From Halioglobus sp. (GTDB lineage Bacteria > Pseudomonadota > Gammaproteobacteria > Pseudomonadales > Halieaceae): a DNA stretch of 64,000 bases. Location: contig PABK01000013.1 in assembly GCA_002699145.1 (NCBI GenBank), forward strand, positions 19,425 to 83,424. Direction: 5' to 3'. Of this stretch, positions 8,373 to 17,146 are shown piece after piece (position 1 is the stretch's first letter; every line of letters begins with the position of its first letter). Both the position numbers and the translations under genes were made by a program. The notes beneath the pieces are model-generated. The model had not been told where the DNA came from, searched no databases, and saw only the letters and a list, made by a program, of their open reading frames with translations.

Positions 8373-8701
8373 TGCTGCTCCCGCTGGTCGTCGGTTGAGG
8401 ATGGGTTGCCTGTGCGGCTATCGCCGTAGCGCCATTTCTCCATATCGGCGTCCACCGCCCGGCCCTCGTCAGCACTCATGACGTGGACACGGTTGTCGCG
8501 GCAGAAGCGCTCGAAGGCCTCCCGGGGCAGAACGAGTTCGACGTACAGGCAGGGATCGCCGATGGCGAAATCGAATTCAATGAAGCGCTCACCCACCACC
8601 CGGCGCACGCGCACGTAGCGCGTCATCCGGTTGAGCGGAGCGTTCTCGTTGTCTTGCGTGTGGTCTGGCAGCGCTACCATCGGCTGGTGCCCGTTGCCCA
8701 T
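8369..8701 (-). CDS. dmpK: Phenol hydroxylase assembly protein DmpK
   Basis: Small protein (110 residues as drawn) that in the dmp system helps load iron into the oxygenase and is not part of the active complex. The block RYVRVRRVVGERFIEFDFAI with YVELVLPREAFERFCRDN matches DmpK. The start is unsure: the ATG at 8701 has no clear ribosome site and sits only about 16 nt below the predicted sigma54 start site, and internal ATGs at codons 8 and 26 are possible. It is the first gene of the phenol hydroxylase operon. Confidence 0.85.
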   Translation of the reverse strand: MGNGHQPMVALPDHTQDNENAPLNRMTRYVRVRRVVGERFIEFDFAIGDPCLYVELVLPREAFERFCRDNRVHVMSADEGRAVDADMEKWRYGDSRTGNPSSTDDQREQQ

Positions 8702-8728
8702 CGTTGTTATTTGATGGAGTGATACAAA

Positions 8729-8743
8729 GCAACGCGCGTGCCA
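8729..8743 (-). promoter_or_regulatory. Sigma54 (-24/-12) promoter of the phenol hydroxylase operon
   Basis: On the minus strand the sequence reads TGGCACG-CGCG-TTGC followed by TTTG, essentially the sigma54 consensus, with the GG and GC dinucleotides 10 bp apart. The predicted start is near 8717, just before dmpK. An AT-rich stretch (about 8749-8765) between it and the upstream repeats could be an IHF-bending site. This matches dmp-type operons, which are driven by DmpR with RpoN. Confidence 0.9.
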
Positions 8744-8766
8744 GAAGGCAAAAATATATATAATTT

Positions 8767-8787
8767 AGCTAGTTAGAGGTACTAGCT
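8767..8787. repeat. Inverted repeat upstream of the sigma54 promoter
   Basis: AGCTAGT (8767-8773) and ACTAGCT (8781-8787) are perfect 7-bp arms around a 7-bp spacer. They lie about 24 bp upstream of the -24 element, closer than usual for a sigma54 enhancer. Function unknown; possibly a second regulator site. Confidence 0.5.
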
Positions 8788-8820
8788 GCTCTGAAGGGAA
8801 TAATTTCGAGAGGAGTTTTA

Positions 8821-8862
8821 ATCATTTCATGAAATCAGGAAATGATAATTTCATGATTTGAT
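8821..8862. promoter_or_regulatory. Candidate upstream activating sequences for the DmpR-type activator
   Basis: ATCATTTC (8821-8828) and GAAATGAT (8839-8846) form a perfect 8-bp inverted repeat with a 10-bp centre. A related motif, TTTCATGA, occurs at 8825 and again at 8850. The block lies about 100-145 bp upstream of the predicted start, the place where XylR/DmpR enhancer sites are normally found. It does not copy the known DmpR site, so assignment rests on position and symmetry. Confidence 0.55.
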
Positions 8863-8865
8863 GAC

Positions 8866-10524
8866 CTACGGGCTCCCGGCCTCTTTTTTCAGCCGGTAGT
8901 CCAGCGTGGCGCGCGACAGGCCCAGCAGCTCCGCGGCGCGGGTGATATTGCCATCACAGCGCGCCAGGGCCGCGCGTTGCAATGCTTTCTCCAGTTCCGC
9001 CTGGCTCATGCCCTGGTCCAGCACCTGCCGCGCGATTTCGTCCAGGCCGCTCGCGTCCCCCTGCGCCGGCTCCTGGCCGGCCGGGCCCGCGGCCTGTGGA
9101 AACAGGTGCTCCGCCTCGATGTGGCCGCGCGGCTCGGCGAGTATGATGCCGCGCTCGATCATGTTCCCCAGTTCACGGATATTGCCAGGCCAGTGATAGG
9201 ACCTGAGCATGGCCATGGCCCGGTCCGTGGGGGGCCGGACCTGTTTGCCGTGTATCGAGCAATACTTCTCGACGAAGTGGCGTACCAGTTCGGGGACATC
9301 GTCGATTCGCTCGCGCAACGGCGGTACAGTCACCGTGTACACGTTCAGGCGGTACAACAGGTCCGCGCGGAAGCGACCCTCGCTGACCGCCTGGTCGAGG
9401 TTCTCGTTGGTGGCTGCCACCAACCGGACGTCAACCTTGCGCGTACGCGTATCGCCCACGCGCTCCAGTTCCTTCTCTTGCAGCACTCGCAGCAGGGCGC
9501 CCTGGGCCTGGGGAGACAATTCCCCGACCTCATCCAGGAACAAGGTGCCGCCGTGGGCCCGTTCAAAACGTCCCGGCCGCGACTCGTCCGCACCCGTGTA
9601 GGCGCCCTTCTCCACGCCAAACAGCTCCGCCTCGATCAGGTCGCCGGGGATAGCCGCGCAATTGACCGCCACAAAAGGCTTGTCCCGGCGCGGGCTACCC
9701 TCGTGCAGCGCCTTGGCGAACATGTCCTTCCCCACACCCGTCTCACCCAGCAACAGCACCGTGACCTGGCTCTCCGCCGCCTTGGCCAGCAGCTCACGCA
9801 CCTGCAGGAATTTCGCCGAACAACCGACCATGTCGCCGAAACTCTGTTCCGCCGTGAGGTTCTCGCGCAGCGCGGTCACCGCGGACTGCAGGGCAAACAG
9901 CTTGTCGGCGATACGGTCGGGGCGATAGAAACGCAGCAATTCCTCGCTGTCATCCCATTGCTGCGCCGGGCGCCCCTCTATTCTGCAGACCTTTTCTCCA
10001 CACCCCATGCATCCCTGTTCACGGAACAGTATCTGGCTGCCGAAAAACTCCGAAGTGTAGCCACTCGCGTAGCCAATCTGCGCCCAGCATACCGGCTCGT
10101 AACTGACGCCGTATTCGGTGAGGAAAATCTCCGCCTCGAAAGAATTGGCCCACTCAAAGACACCGTGGAAATGACTACCGCCCTCGTCCACCTCCAGTTG
10201 CAGGGGGGTAACCTTGACCTGGCCGGTCAACATATGGGATTGCGGGCCAACGGAGAAGACGTCGAACAACGAGGCATCTGGTCGCAACCTGCGCGCCGTC
10301 TCAGCGTCCTGCTGTCCGGCGATATAGCCCATACGGATGAGCAGGCCCTTGGCCCGTTCCATACCCAGTGACTCTATCAACTCCCGGCGCAGACCGCGCA
10401 GTTCGCTGCTGCGCAGTAGCACCATGCGCTCTTCCGCCAGCCAGATGCGCCCCTCTTCCGTCTCGAAGCGCAGCAGGTCGCGGATATCGTCTATAGCCGG
10501 CAGCGCCGGTAGTTCTTCGCTCAT
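8866..10524 (-). CDS. dmpR: DmpR/MopR/XylR-type phenol-responsive sigma54 activator
   Basis: NtrC-family activator of 552 residues. The N-terminal XylR/V4R sensor spans about 15-185, the AAA+ domain about 230-465 (Walker A GETGVGKD 260-267, sigma54-contacting GAYTGA 307-312, Walker B GGTLFLDE 325-332), and a Fis-type helix-turn-helix ends the protein (ITRAAELLGLSRATLDYRL). By alignment to MopR with a constant offset of 9, the phenol-binding His106 and Trp134 are His97 and Trp125, and the zinc ligands are Cys146, Glu169, Cys172 and Cys180; all are present. It probably senses phenol. It is transcribed in the same direction as the operon it controls, unlike the divergent dmpR of the classic plasmid system. 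Confidence 0.93.
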   Translation of the reverse strand: MSEELPALPAIDDIRDLLRFETEEGRIWLAEERMVLLRSSELRGLRRELIESLGMERAKGLLIRMGYIAGQQDAETARRLRPDASLFDVFSVGPQSHMLTGQVKVTPLQLEVDEGGSHFHGVFEWANSFEAEIFLTEYGVSYEPVCWAQIGYASGYTSEFFGSQILFREQGCMGCGEKVCRIEGRPAQQWDDSEELLRFYRPDRIADKLFALQSAVTALRENLTAEQSFGDMVGCSAKFLQVRELLAKAAESQVTVLLLGETGVGKDMFAKALHEGSPRRDKPFVAVNCAAIPGDLIEAELFGVEKGAYTGADESRPGRFERAHGGTLFLDEVGELSPQAQGALLRVLQEKELERVGDTRTRKVDVRLVAATNENLDQAVSEGRFRADLLYRLNVYTVTVPPLRERIDDVPELVRHFVEKYCSIHGKQVRPPTDRAMAMLRSYHWPGNIRELGNMIERGIILAEPRGHIEAEHLFPQAAGPAGQEPAQGDASGLDEIARQVLDQGMSQAELEKALQRAALARCDGNITRAAELLGLSRATLDYRLKKEAGSP

Positions 10525-10625
10525 ACCGCAGTGCGTTCCGCCTGGTCATCGAAGCGCACACGGTACAACGAGCCCACCCGCGCCTCAAGCCCGCGCGTGA
10601 GAAGACTGTTAAGCGAAACATGCGT

Positions 10626-10646
10626 CGGCGCCGGATGACGGCGCCG
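10626..10646. repeat. GC-rich hairpin in the gap before dmpR
   Basis: CGGCGCCG at 10626-10633 and 10639-10646 can pair around the loop GATGA (8-bp stem). It lies between the hydrolase stop and the dmpR start. There is no T-run after it on either strand, so it is not a standard terminator; it may be an mRNA-processing or partial attenuation structure. Confidence 0.4.
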
Positions 10647-10656
10647 TGGGAGAGAG

Positions 10657-11490
10657 CTAGCCGTTTTGCAGAAAATCCAGGCAGGCGCGGTTGAACATGT
10701 CCTCGTGCTCTACCATTACCCAGTGGCCGCACTCGGTCACCAGGATCAAGCGAAGATGGCGAATATTGTGCGCCATCGCCATGATACCGTTCTCCGGCAT
10801 CATCTTTTCGTCCATGCCCCAGAAGCCGAGCACCGGGCAATCGAGCTCCCCCAGCCGGTCCACCAGCACGGGGACCTGCATGGTGGCCATGACGTGGCCG
10901 TTCATGATTTCCATCACCTGCATGCGCTCGCGCACCAGTTCGTCGGTGGCGTGCGCCGGGTTGTGCATCAACCCGGTGGCGAACAGGTCCTTCATCACCT
11001 CGTGGGTGACGGGTTCGCCGGAGCCGAAAACCTGGAACACCTTCTGCATGCCGGGCATCGCCTGGTACTCGTGCAGTTCACTGAGCCCGCCGGGCGCCAT
11101 GAGGATGAGCTTTTCCACCCGCTCGGGGTACTCCAGCGCGATACCCAGGGCCACCGCCCCGCCCAGGGAGTTGCCCACCAGCGTGCAGCGCTCGACACCG
11201 GCCACGTCGAGTGTCTGCACGATGCACTCGACGAAAAAGGACAGTGGGTGGTCGACGTCGTCGGGCTTGTCGGAAAACCCGTAGCCGATGTGATCCGGGA
11301 TCAGGCAACGGTAGCCCGCATCCACCAGGTGACGGTAATTGCCCTTGAAGTTGCTGTAGCCGCTGGCGCCGGGGCCGGAGCCGTGCAGGAACACGACTGC
11401 CTCGCCCTCGCCCTCGTCGAGGTAGTGGATACGGTAGCCGTTGGCGCAGTCGGCGTAATGCCCCTCGGGCAGCAGTCCTTTCATTTCCAT
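10657..11490 (-). CDS. Alpha/beta hydrolase, meta-cleavage-product hydrolase type
   Basis: Cytoplasmic C-C bond hydrolase of 277 residues. The nucleophile elbow GNSLGG gives Ser108; Asp227 (FWGMDEKMMP) and His256 (ECGHWVMVEH) complete the triad. The oxyanion block LHGSGPGASGYSNF is typical of DmpD/XylF/BphD/HsaD enzymes. It could hydrolyse 2-hydroxymuconic semialdehyde (the DmpD role) or the cleavage product of the substrate handled by the upstream HsaA-like monooxygenase (an HsaD-like role). The position next to that monooxygenase and away from dmpB-dmpC leaves both options open. Confidence 0.85.
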   Translation of the reverse strand: MEMKGLLPEGHYADCANGYRIHYLDEGEGEAVVFLHGSGPGASGYSNFKGNYRHLVDAGYRCLIPDHIGYGFSDKPDDVDHPLSFFVECIVQTLDVAGVERCTLVGNSLGGAVALGIALEYPERVEKLILMAPGGLSELHEYQAMPGMQKVFQVFGSGEPVTHEVMKDLFATGLMHNPAHATDELVRERMQVMEIMNGHVMATMQVPVLVDRLGELDCPVLGFWGMDEKMMPENGIMAMAHNIRHLRLILVTECGHWVMVEHEDMFNRACLDFLQNG

Positions 11491-11563
11491 CGTGTGTCAG
11501 TTCCCTTGTGCTGGATTCCCGCCACTGCGGGAGAAACGGTACAGGTTCGGGTCGCAGCGCCCG

Positions 11564-12778
11564 TCACAGCGCGAAGTCAGCGTTCTCCTCGCCAAACAGC
11601 ACCCCGCCCATATTGATGGCGAAGGGATTGGAGTGGTTCGCCACGTGAGCCTGGCTGGCCAGGATATCGAGGTGGAAGGCGAGCAGTTCGCTGTCCAGGC
11701 GAATACCACCGCTACCGGCGGCCTTGAGCATCCTGCTGGACAGGGCGAGGCAGCGGTCGGCCACCACCGCCGAGTCGTAGCGGTAGCGCACGCGATCCTC
11801 CACCGGGATCGGCTTGCCGGCGCGCGTACAGGCCATCATGGCGTCGAAGTTGCGGATCATGGTGAGTTTCATCTCCTCGATTTCCGCCTTCACCTCGGCC
11901 GCCAGCACCCGTGCAAAGGGGTCGTCCTTCATCTTGTTGGGGCCGACCTGGCGCGTTTTGGCCACCTCGATAAACGCGTCAAGCGCGCCCTCGCAGGCGC
12001 CCAGGGTGGCCGTGCACACAGCGCGTACGAACACCTGCATGAAGGGCATGCGGTACAGGGGCGCGTCGTTGACCGCGTTGCCGGGGTTGTCACAGAGGAA
12101 GCCGTCGATCGACTTGTGCGTGCGATGCTCGGGCACGAACGCGTCCTCGACCACGATGTCGTGGCTGCCGGTGCCCTGCAAGCCCACCACATCCCAGTTG
12201 TGCACGATCTCGTAGTCCTCGATCGGCACCAGGAACGTGCGGTAGTTGGCCATATCGAAGGGTGCCTCCGGCGTCGGCACCACCGCGCCGAGAAACGCCC
12301 ACTTGCAGTGCTCCGAACCGCTGGAGAAACTCCAGCGCCCGCTCAGCTGGAAACCGCCGTCGACCACCTTGACCTTGCCCACGGGCGCGTAGGAGGAGGA
12401 GATCAGCGTCGTCGGGTCATCGGCCCAGACATCCTGCGCGGCCTGGTCGTGGAATACACCGAGCTGCCAGTTGTGCACCGCGATCACACCGAGAATCCAG
12501 GCGCTGGACGGGCAGTACCGTGCGACTTCCAGGCCGACGCAGTAAAACACCTGCGGGTCCATGGCGTATCCGCCCCACTGTTCCGGCTGCAGGATCTTGA
12601 AGAAACCCGCTTCATGCATTTCCCGCACCGTCTCGTCGGGCACGCGCTGCTCGCGGCTGGCCTGCTCGCGACGCGCTTTCAGCGCCGGTCCCATGGCCCT
12701 GGCGGCGGCCAACAGTTCCTGTGCACGGGGGCTATCGAGTCCGTACTTGTTCATTTCGATCGCTTGCTGGCTGGTCAT
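11564..12778 (-). CDS. HsaA/HpaH-like flavin-dependent monooxygenase oxygenase component
   Basis: Protein of 404 residues with the acyl-CoA dehydrogenase fold used by two-component (class D) flavin hydroxylases. Visible features are PEQWGGYAMDP near 65-75, SGRWSFSSGSEHCKWAFLG near 146-164, GLQGTGSHDIVVEDAFVP and the C-terminal SGGIRLDSELLAFHLDI. Such enzymes hydroxylate phenolic rings with reduced flavin supplied by a separate reductase, as in HsaA of steroid catabolism or 4-hydroxyphenylacetate hydroxylase. No flavin reductase gene is adjacent. ATG at 12778 with GCGGAGAG upstream. An acyl-CoA dehydrogenase role is less likely because the monooxygenase blocks fit better. Confidence 0.78.
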   Translation of the reverse strand: MTSQQAIEMNKYGLDSPRAQELLAAARAMGPALKARREQASREQRVPDETVREMHEAGFFKILQPEQWGGYAMDPQVFYCVGLEVARYCPSSAWILGVIAVHNWQLGVFHDQAAQDVWADDPTTLISSSYAPVGKVKVVDGGFQLSGRWSFSSGSEHCKWAFLGAVVPTPEAPFDMANYRTFLVPIEDYEIVHNWDVVGLQGTGSHDIVVEDAFVPEHRTHKSIDGFLCDNPGNAVNDAPLYRMPFMQVFVRAVCTATLGACEGALDAFIEVAKTRQVGPNKMKDDPFARVLAAEVKAEIEEMKLTMIRNFDAMMACTRAGKPIPVEDRVRYRYDSAVVADRCLALSSRMLKAAGSGGIRLDSELLAFHLDILASQAHVANHSNPFAINMGGVLFGEENADFAL

Positions 12779-12881
12779 AAGGCTCTCCGCATCGTATCGG
12801 CAATGTTCTCAGGACACTCACTCTACTGCAGCGCCACCAGGCCCGGCATCCTCCATTTGGGCTATCGCAGCGCGCGCCGGC

Positions 12882-13745
12882 TCACTCCACCACCGCGTCA
12901 CCGAACGTCGTGGGATCGCCGAAAAAGGCCCGGTGCGAGGGCGGCGTACTGCCGTCAATATCGCAGACACCGTACTCCTGCGCCAGTTCGGCCCCGATCC
13001 AGACCTTGCCGCTACGCGCCATCAGGTCCGGGTCCAGGGCCAGGGCATCGATCACGCGGCCAGTGAATTCAGGGTGCTCCGCGGTGGCCACCAGGTCCGC
13101 GTACTTGTCCGGCTCCGCATCGAAGACCCGGCGCGATCGCTCGGTGAGCAACAGGCCCATCCAGATGGACAGCACGGCCACGTTGTGGGGCCGGAAGTCC
13201 ACCGCCATGTCGTGGGACATCTTGTCCACGGCCGCCTTGCCGGCGCCGTAGGCCGGCCCGTGCATATAGATGCGGCCGCCGAAGGAGGAGGTGTTCACCA
13301 CCAGGCCCCGCCCCGCCGCCAGCAGCAAGGGGGCGGCATGCCAGGTCGCCGTGTAGTGGGAACGCATGCCCACATCCCACAACTGCGTCAGCGCCAGCGG
13401 CTTCTCCCAGAACGGCCCGCTGTCGGTGAGCGCGTCGTGCAGGCTGGTGGCGTTGTTCACCAGGATATCCAGTCGCCCCTGTTCGTCAGCCACCTGTTCG
13501 AACAGTGCCCGCACCTGGGCGTCGTCCGCGTGATCGCAGTACACCGCCACGCCGTGGCCGCCCGCGGCACTCACCGCGTCGGCGGTGCCCTGCACCGTAC
13601 CCGGCAGCGCCGCCTCCCCGTCCCGGCGCGTACGCCCGGTGACGTAGACCGTCGCACCGGTGGCGCCCAGGGCCTGGGCGATACCGCGCCCGGCACCGCG
13701 GCTGGCGCCGGTGACCACTACAACCCTGTCGCTTTGCAATCCCAT
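12882..13745 (-). CDS. Short-chain dehydrogenase/reductase
   Basis: NAD(P)-dependent SDR of 287 residues, similar in layout to DHRS1-type proteins. It shows the cofactor motif TGASRGAG (12-19), NNAT in the core, a serine in NTSS (153-154) and the catalytic YGAGK (Tyr166, Lys170). ATG at 13745 is chosen over an upstream frame extension because AGGGGG lies 6 nt before it and the Rossmann motif then falls at the usual distance. It heads a minus-strand group with the monooxygenase and hydrolase, 103 bp apart, and may reduce or oxidise a ring substituent in the same pathway. Substrate unknown. Confidence 0.85.
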   Translation of the reverse strand: MGLQSDRVVVVTGASRGAGRGIAQALGATGATVYVTGRTRRDGEAALPGTVQGTADAVSAAGGHGVAVYCDHADDAQVRALFEQVADEQGRLDILVNNATSLHDALTDSGPFWEKPLALTQLWDVGMRSHYTATWHAAPLLLAAGRGLVVNTSSFGGRIYMHGPAYGAGKAAVDKMSHDMAVDFRPHNVAVLSIWMGLLLTERSRRVFDAEPDKYADLVATAEHPEFTGRVIDALALDPDLMARSGKVWIGAELAQEYGVCDIDGSTPPSHRAFFGDPTTFGDAVVE

Positions 13746-13871
13746 GTAACCCCCTGGCTGTGCTGTTTGACAAACGAAGTTGCGCACGCCCATGCTAATG
13801 CCGCCGACGCCCCGGGCCAAGGGGCGCGGCCTTCCTGTTTCACTGCCGCGGACGCACCGCCGGGAACGACA

Positions 13872-14600
13872 ATGCCAACTGCAATCCGCCGCTACCAGGG
13901 GGTCGTCGCACTACTGCTGGCCTGGGTACTGGCAGCGCCCTCCCCGGCCGACCCACGGCGGGTCTACGACGGCACGACGAATCCCTGGCTGGACGCGGTG
14001 GGCCACCTGCACGTGCCGGGACAGAGCCGGTTGTCGGGACGCCGCGTGCATCACCGCGAGGACTGCAGCGCCACGTTGCTCGCCCTGCCCGGCCGCGCCA
14101 GCGCCGATACCGTGGTGACCGCCTGGCACTGCCTGGAACGCTACGGCGACCTGAGCAAGCCCATCCTGTTCAGCCTGCCCGGGCAGGCGCCCATCGAGGC
14201 GCGGCGCCTGGCCGACGGTGGCGGCATGTACGCGGATTGGGCCCTGCTGCGCCTGCAGCGACCCGTGCCCGGCGCACAGGCGCGCGCCCTGGCGGTGCAC
14301 CCGGCAGAGGCGGACGCGGCGCTACCACTGAGCATGGCGGGCTATTCCCGTGACCACGAGAACGGCGCCGGCGACAGGTTGCTGAGCTATGACCCGGCCT
14401 GCCATATCCGCGGGCGGGAGCGCGGGTACACGGAAACCGACTGCAGCGCGCTCAAGGGTGCATCGGGGGGAGCGGTAGTGCAGGTGGCGGCCGGACAGCC
14501 GATGTACTGTGGGGTGGTGTCAGCGGGTGATGGCGCCGGCCGCAGTCGTTACGTGCCGGTCGCCCTGTTCCGCCAGGCGCTGCAGCGCCACCTGCGCTGA
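13872..14600 (+). CDS. Secreted trypsin-like serine protease
   Basis: Protein of 242 residues with a signal peptide (hydrophobic VVALLLAWVLAA at 11-22) followed by a chymotrypsin-fold domain. The apparent triad is His86 (TAWHC), Asp122 (YADWALL) and Ser198 (KGASGG); cysteines at 65 and 87 could form the usual disulfide next to the histidine. It probably acts in the periplasm or outside the cell. A longer open frame begins far upstream at 12561 but overlaps the SDR and monooxygenase genes and is not real. The start at 13872 has only a weak ribosome site. Not linked in function to its neighbours. Confidence 0.75.
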   Translation: MPTAIRRYQGVVALLLAWVLAAPSPADPRRVYDGTTNPWLDAVGHLHVPGQSRLSGRRVHHREDCSATLLALPGRASADTVVTAWHCLERYGDLSKPILFSLPGQAPIEARRLADGGGMYADWALLRLQRPVPGAQARALAVHPAEADAALPLSMAGYSRDHENGAGDRLLSYDPACHIRGRERGYTETDCSALKGASGGAVVQVAAGQPMYCGVVSAGDGAGRSRYVPVALFRQALQRHLR

Positions 14601-14608
14601 ACCACGCC

Positions 14609-15550
14609 TTAACCGGCGCGTTGTTTTTGCCGCGGCGGGGGCGACGCGCCAACGTGCCGTTCGCCGCGCAGGCGCGCCAGTTCGATCTGCCGCTGCCGCT
14701 CGCGGAAGGCGGCGCGCTGCTGCGGCGTCTGGCGATCGTGACAGTACGGGCAACACACGCCCTTTTCATACCTGTCCGACGCCTTGTCGGCAGCGGTGAT
14801 GGGACGCCGACAACCGTAACACTGGTCGTAACTTCCCTTCTGCAGACGCTGGTCCACCGAGACGCGGTTGTCGAAAACGAAACACTCGCCCTCCCAGGCC
14901 GAGTCCTGCACGGGCACTTCCTCGAGGTATTTGAGGATGCCGCCCTGCAGGTGATAGACCTCCTCGAAACCCTCGTCCAGCATGAATGCCGAAGCTTTCT
15001 CACAGCGGATCCCGCCGGTGCAGTACATGGCTACTCGCTTGTGACGCGCCGGATCCAGATGCTCGCGCACGAACGCGGGGAAGTCGCGAAAATTTTCGGT
15101 ATGCGGGTCCAGCGCGCCGCGGAAACTGCCGATGCTGCACTCGTAGTCGTTGCGCGTATCGATCAGCAACACCTCCGGGTCGTCGACCAACGCGTTCCAG
15201 TCGCGCGGCTGGACATAGGTACCCACGCGCCGGTTGGGATCGATACCCGCCACGCCCATGGTCACGATTTCCTTCTTCAGCTTGACCTTCATGCGGTGAA
15301 ACGGCAGGTGGTCATCGAAGGACTCCTTGTGCTCGATATCCGCCAGCCGTGGATCGCCACGCAGGTGCGCCAAGACACTGTCGATCCCCTGTCGACTGCC
15401 GGCGATGGTGCCGTTGATGCCCTCGTGCGCCAGCAACAGGGTACCCCTGGCGCCAGCAGCCAGGCAGACATCCAGCAGCGGCTCGCGCAGTTCGCGGTAA
15501 TCTTCGAGGGTGACGAATTTGTACAGTGCGGCGACGACGATCTCGTTCAC
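14609..15550 (-). CDS. trhO: tRNA uridine(34) hydroxylase, rhodanese family (TrhO/YceA)
   Basis: Cytoplasmic enzyme of 313 residues for oxygen-dependent 5-hydroxylation of wobble uridine in tRNA. The N-terminal ferredoxin-like domain ([12 protein letters not shown] near 41-52) is followed by a rhodanese domain with DTRNDYE and the active-site Cys177 in [11 protein letters not shown], and a C-terminal CYGC/CCPYC zinc-type motif. Start is GTG at 15550, which gives the family N-terminus [12 protein letters not shown] and lies 8 bp after the bolA stop, so the two are probably cotranscribed. The ribosome site is weak. Confidence 0.9.
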   Translation of the reverse strand: MNEIVVAALYKFVTLEDYRELREPLLDVCLAAGARGTLLLAHEGINGTIAGSRQGIDSVLAHLRGDPRLADIEHKESFDDHLPFHRMKVKLKKEIVTMGVAGIDPNRRVGTYVQPRDWNALVDDPEVLLIDTRNDYECSIGSFRGALDPHTENFRDFPAFVREHLDPARHKRVAMYCTGGIRCEKASAFMLDEGFEEVYHLQGGILKYLEEVPVQDSAWEGECFVFDNRVSVDQRLQKGSYDQCYGCRRPITAADKASDRYEKGVCCPYCHDRQTPQQRAAFRERQRQIELARLRGERHVGASPPPRQKQRAG

Positions 15551-15558
15551 GGGCAATC

Positions 15559-15882
15559 TCAGGAAGCTTCGGCCTTGCTGCCGCCGAGACACGCCGGCGA
15601 CTCGGGCGCCCCGCCACTGCGCTGCTGCCATTCCGCCGGGGTATAGGTGTGCAGGGCCAGCGCGTGCACCGGACCGTCGAGCGGGCCCGCCAGGGCAGCG
15701 TAAACGGCCTGGTGGCGGGCGACGCGGGAGCGGCCCTCGAAGGCGGCGCTGACCAGAACCACGCGAAAATGTGTCTCGGAATTCTCCGGCACGCTGTGCT
15801 GGTCGCTCTCGTTGGCGACCTGCAAATGCTGCGGGTCAAAACCCTCGCGCAGTTGCGTTTCAATTTCCTGCTGGACACTCAT
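15559..15882 (-). CDS. bolA: BolA-family protein
   Basis: Protein of 107 residues of the BolA/IbaG family, which binds monothiol glutaredoxins and acts in iron-sulfur handling and stress morphology. Family blocks are the N-terminal [41 protein letters not shown] and [14 protein letters not shown]. The ATG at 15882 (MSVQQEIE) gives the family N-terminus; a longer frame to 15924 exists. It is followed closely by trhO. Confidence 0.88.
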   Translation of the reverse strand: MSVQQEIETQLREGFDPQHLQVANESDQHSVPENSETHFRVVLVSAAFEGRSRVARHQAVYAALAGPLDGPVHALALHTYTPAEWQQRSGGAPESPACLGGSKAEAS

Positions 15883-15948
15883 CTTTGCAAACCGGGTAAA
15901 CGCCTGGGAGTGCAATTTTAGCAAACGCGCTGTCGCGCCGACAGGGGG

Positions 15949-16989
15949 TCAGGATTCGCGCCGGCGACGGGCCGCGCGAAACTGACCCGGGGTCTGCCCG
16001 GTCCATTTCTTGAAGGAGCGATGAAACGCGCTGGGGTCGGTAAAACCCATCTGCATCGCCACGTCATTGATGGACAGCTCCTGGCGGTCCAGGCAGAGAA
16101 TCGCGGCCTCGCATCGCGCCTCGTCCTTGAGCCGCTGGAAAGTCGTGCCCTCGCGCTTGAGACGCCGGCGCAGGGTCGGCGCCGACATGTTCAGCGCCGC
16201 ACTGATGGTCTCGAAACCGGGAAACCCCTCGCTGAAATCGTGGCCGATCATGGCTTTGACCTGTGCCGACAGGTTGTCAGCGTCGAGGTTGTTCTCCATC
16301 AGCAGCAGCTGGTACGGCGCGGTGCGCAGGAACTCGCGCAGGGAGTGCTCGGTGTGCACGATGGGCCAGGCCAGGCAGGCGCTGTCGAAGTACAGCAGGT
16401 CGTGCGGCTGGCCAAAGTACAGCGGGCAACCAAACAGCCTCTCGTATTTCTCCAGCCGCTGCGGCCGGCTGCCGGCGAAATCCACGCGCTTGAGCTCCAG
16501 CGGGCGCCCGCACAACCAGCCGAAGAAGCGGTGCCACATGGACAGGCCATAGGCGTCGGAGACGCCGACGCGGGCGCGTTGCAGGTGCGCGCTGGAGCGA
16601 TAACCCACGCGCGCGTAATGGTCGCTGAAGTTGGCGTAGAGCTGGCTGCGCTCGTCGAAGAAGGTGCGGTAGAACTCCGAGGCGCGCTGGATGGCCTGGC
16701 CGAGGTTGCCACAGGAGATGATGCAGTAGCACATCATACGAAAAGCGCCCGGGGTGACAAGGTCGCTGCCGGTGGTGCCGAAGGTTTCGTCCTGCAGCTG
16801 GCTCAGCACACTCTGGTAGACACGCGAGTATTGCATCGCGCTGACCTCGGCGCGGTAGGCCGGGTCCGTCTCGTCCAGGGGATTGAACTCCAGGCCGGCA
16901 TCGTTCAGCACCGCGCTGAAATCGTAGCCGTTGTCCCCCACCATGCGCAGCAGGGTACGCACGAATCGGGTCGGCACGCGGTCGCTCAT
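15949..16989 (-). CDS. AraC-family regulator (OruR/ArgR-like)
   Basis: Regulator of 346 residues. The large N-terminal ligand domain (about 15-210) is the type often found in OruR- and MmsR-like AraC proteins, and two helix-turn-helix units end the protein (SAPTLRRRLKREGTTFQRLK, then SINDVAMQMGFTDPSAFHRS). ATG at 16989. It is divergent from the gene at 17147 across a 157-bp gap. Effector and targets cannot be read from sequence. Confidence 0.88.
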   Translation of the reverse strand: MSDRVPTRFVRTLLRMVGDNGYDFSAVLNDAGLEFNPLDETDPAYRAEVSAMQYSRVYQSVLSQLQDETFGTTGSDLVTPGAFRMMCYCIISCGNLGQAIQRASEFYRTFFDERSQLYANFSDHYARVGYRSSAHLQRARVGVSDAYGLSMWHRFFGWLCGRPLELKRVDFAGSRPQRLEKYERLFGCPLYFGQPHDLLYFDSACLAWPIVHTEHSLREFLRTAPYQLLLMENNLDADNLSAQVKAMIGHDFSEGFPGFETISAALNMSAPTLRRRLKREGTTFQRLKDEARCEAAILCLDRQELSINDVAMQMGFTDPSAFHRSFKKWTGQTPGQFRAARRRRES

Positions 16990-17146
16990 AAACGGAACAG
17001 GGCTGTCGGTCTGCGGGCTGCCAATAGTACCAGAAGTGGTGCGGCCCCGGCAGCCGAAAGAAGCGGTAACAGTACCCCCGCCGGAGGGGCGATGTCACCG
17101 TCGCAAGGGCGTATACTGGCGGGATAACAGGTGGCGGAGACCTGTC

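Noticed and set aside
11511..11536. Small hairpin TCCCGC-CACT-GCGGGA between the monooxygenase and hydrolase genes as a repetitive element
   Set aside because: It resembles short dispersed intergenic repeats, but one copy is all that was seen, so it cannot be called a repeat family.
12561..14600. A 679-codon open frame on the plus strand
   Set aside because: Its first two-thirds are antisense to the monooxygenase and SDR genes and have no family character; only the last 242 codons (protease) are real.
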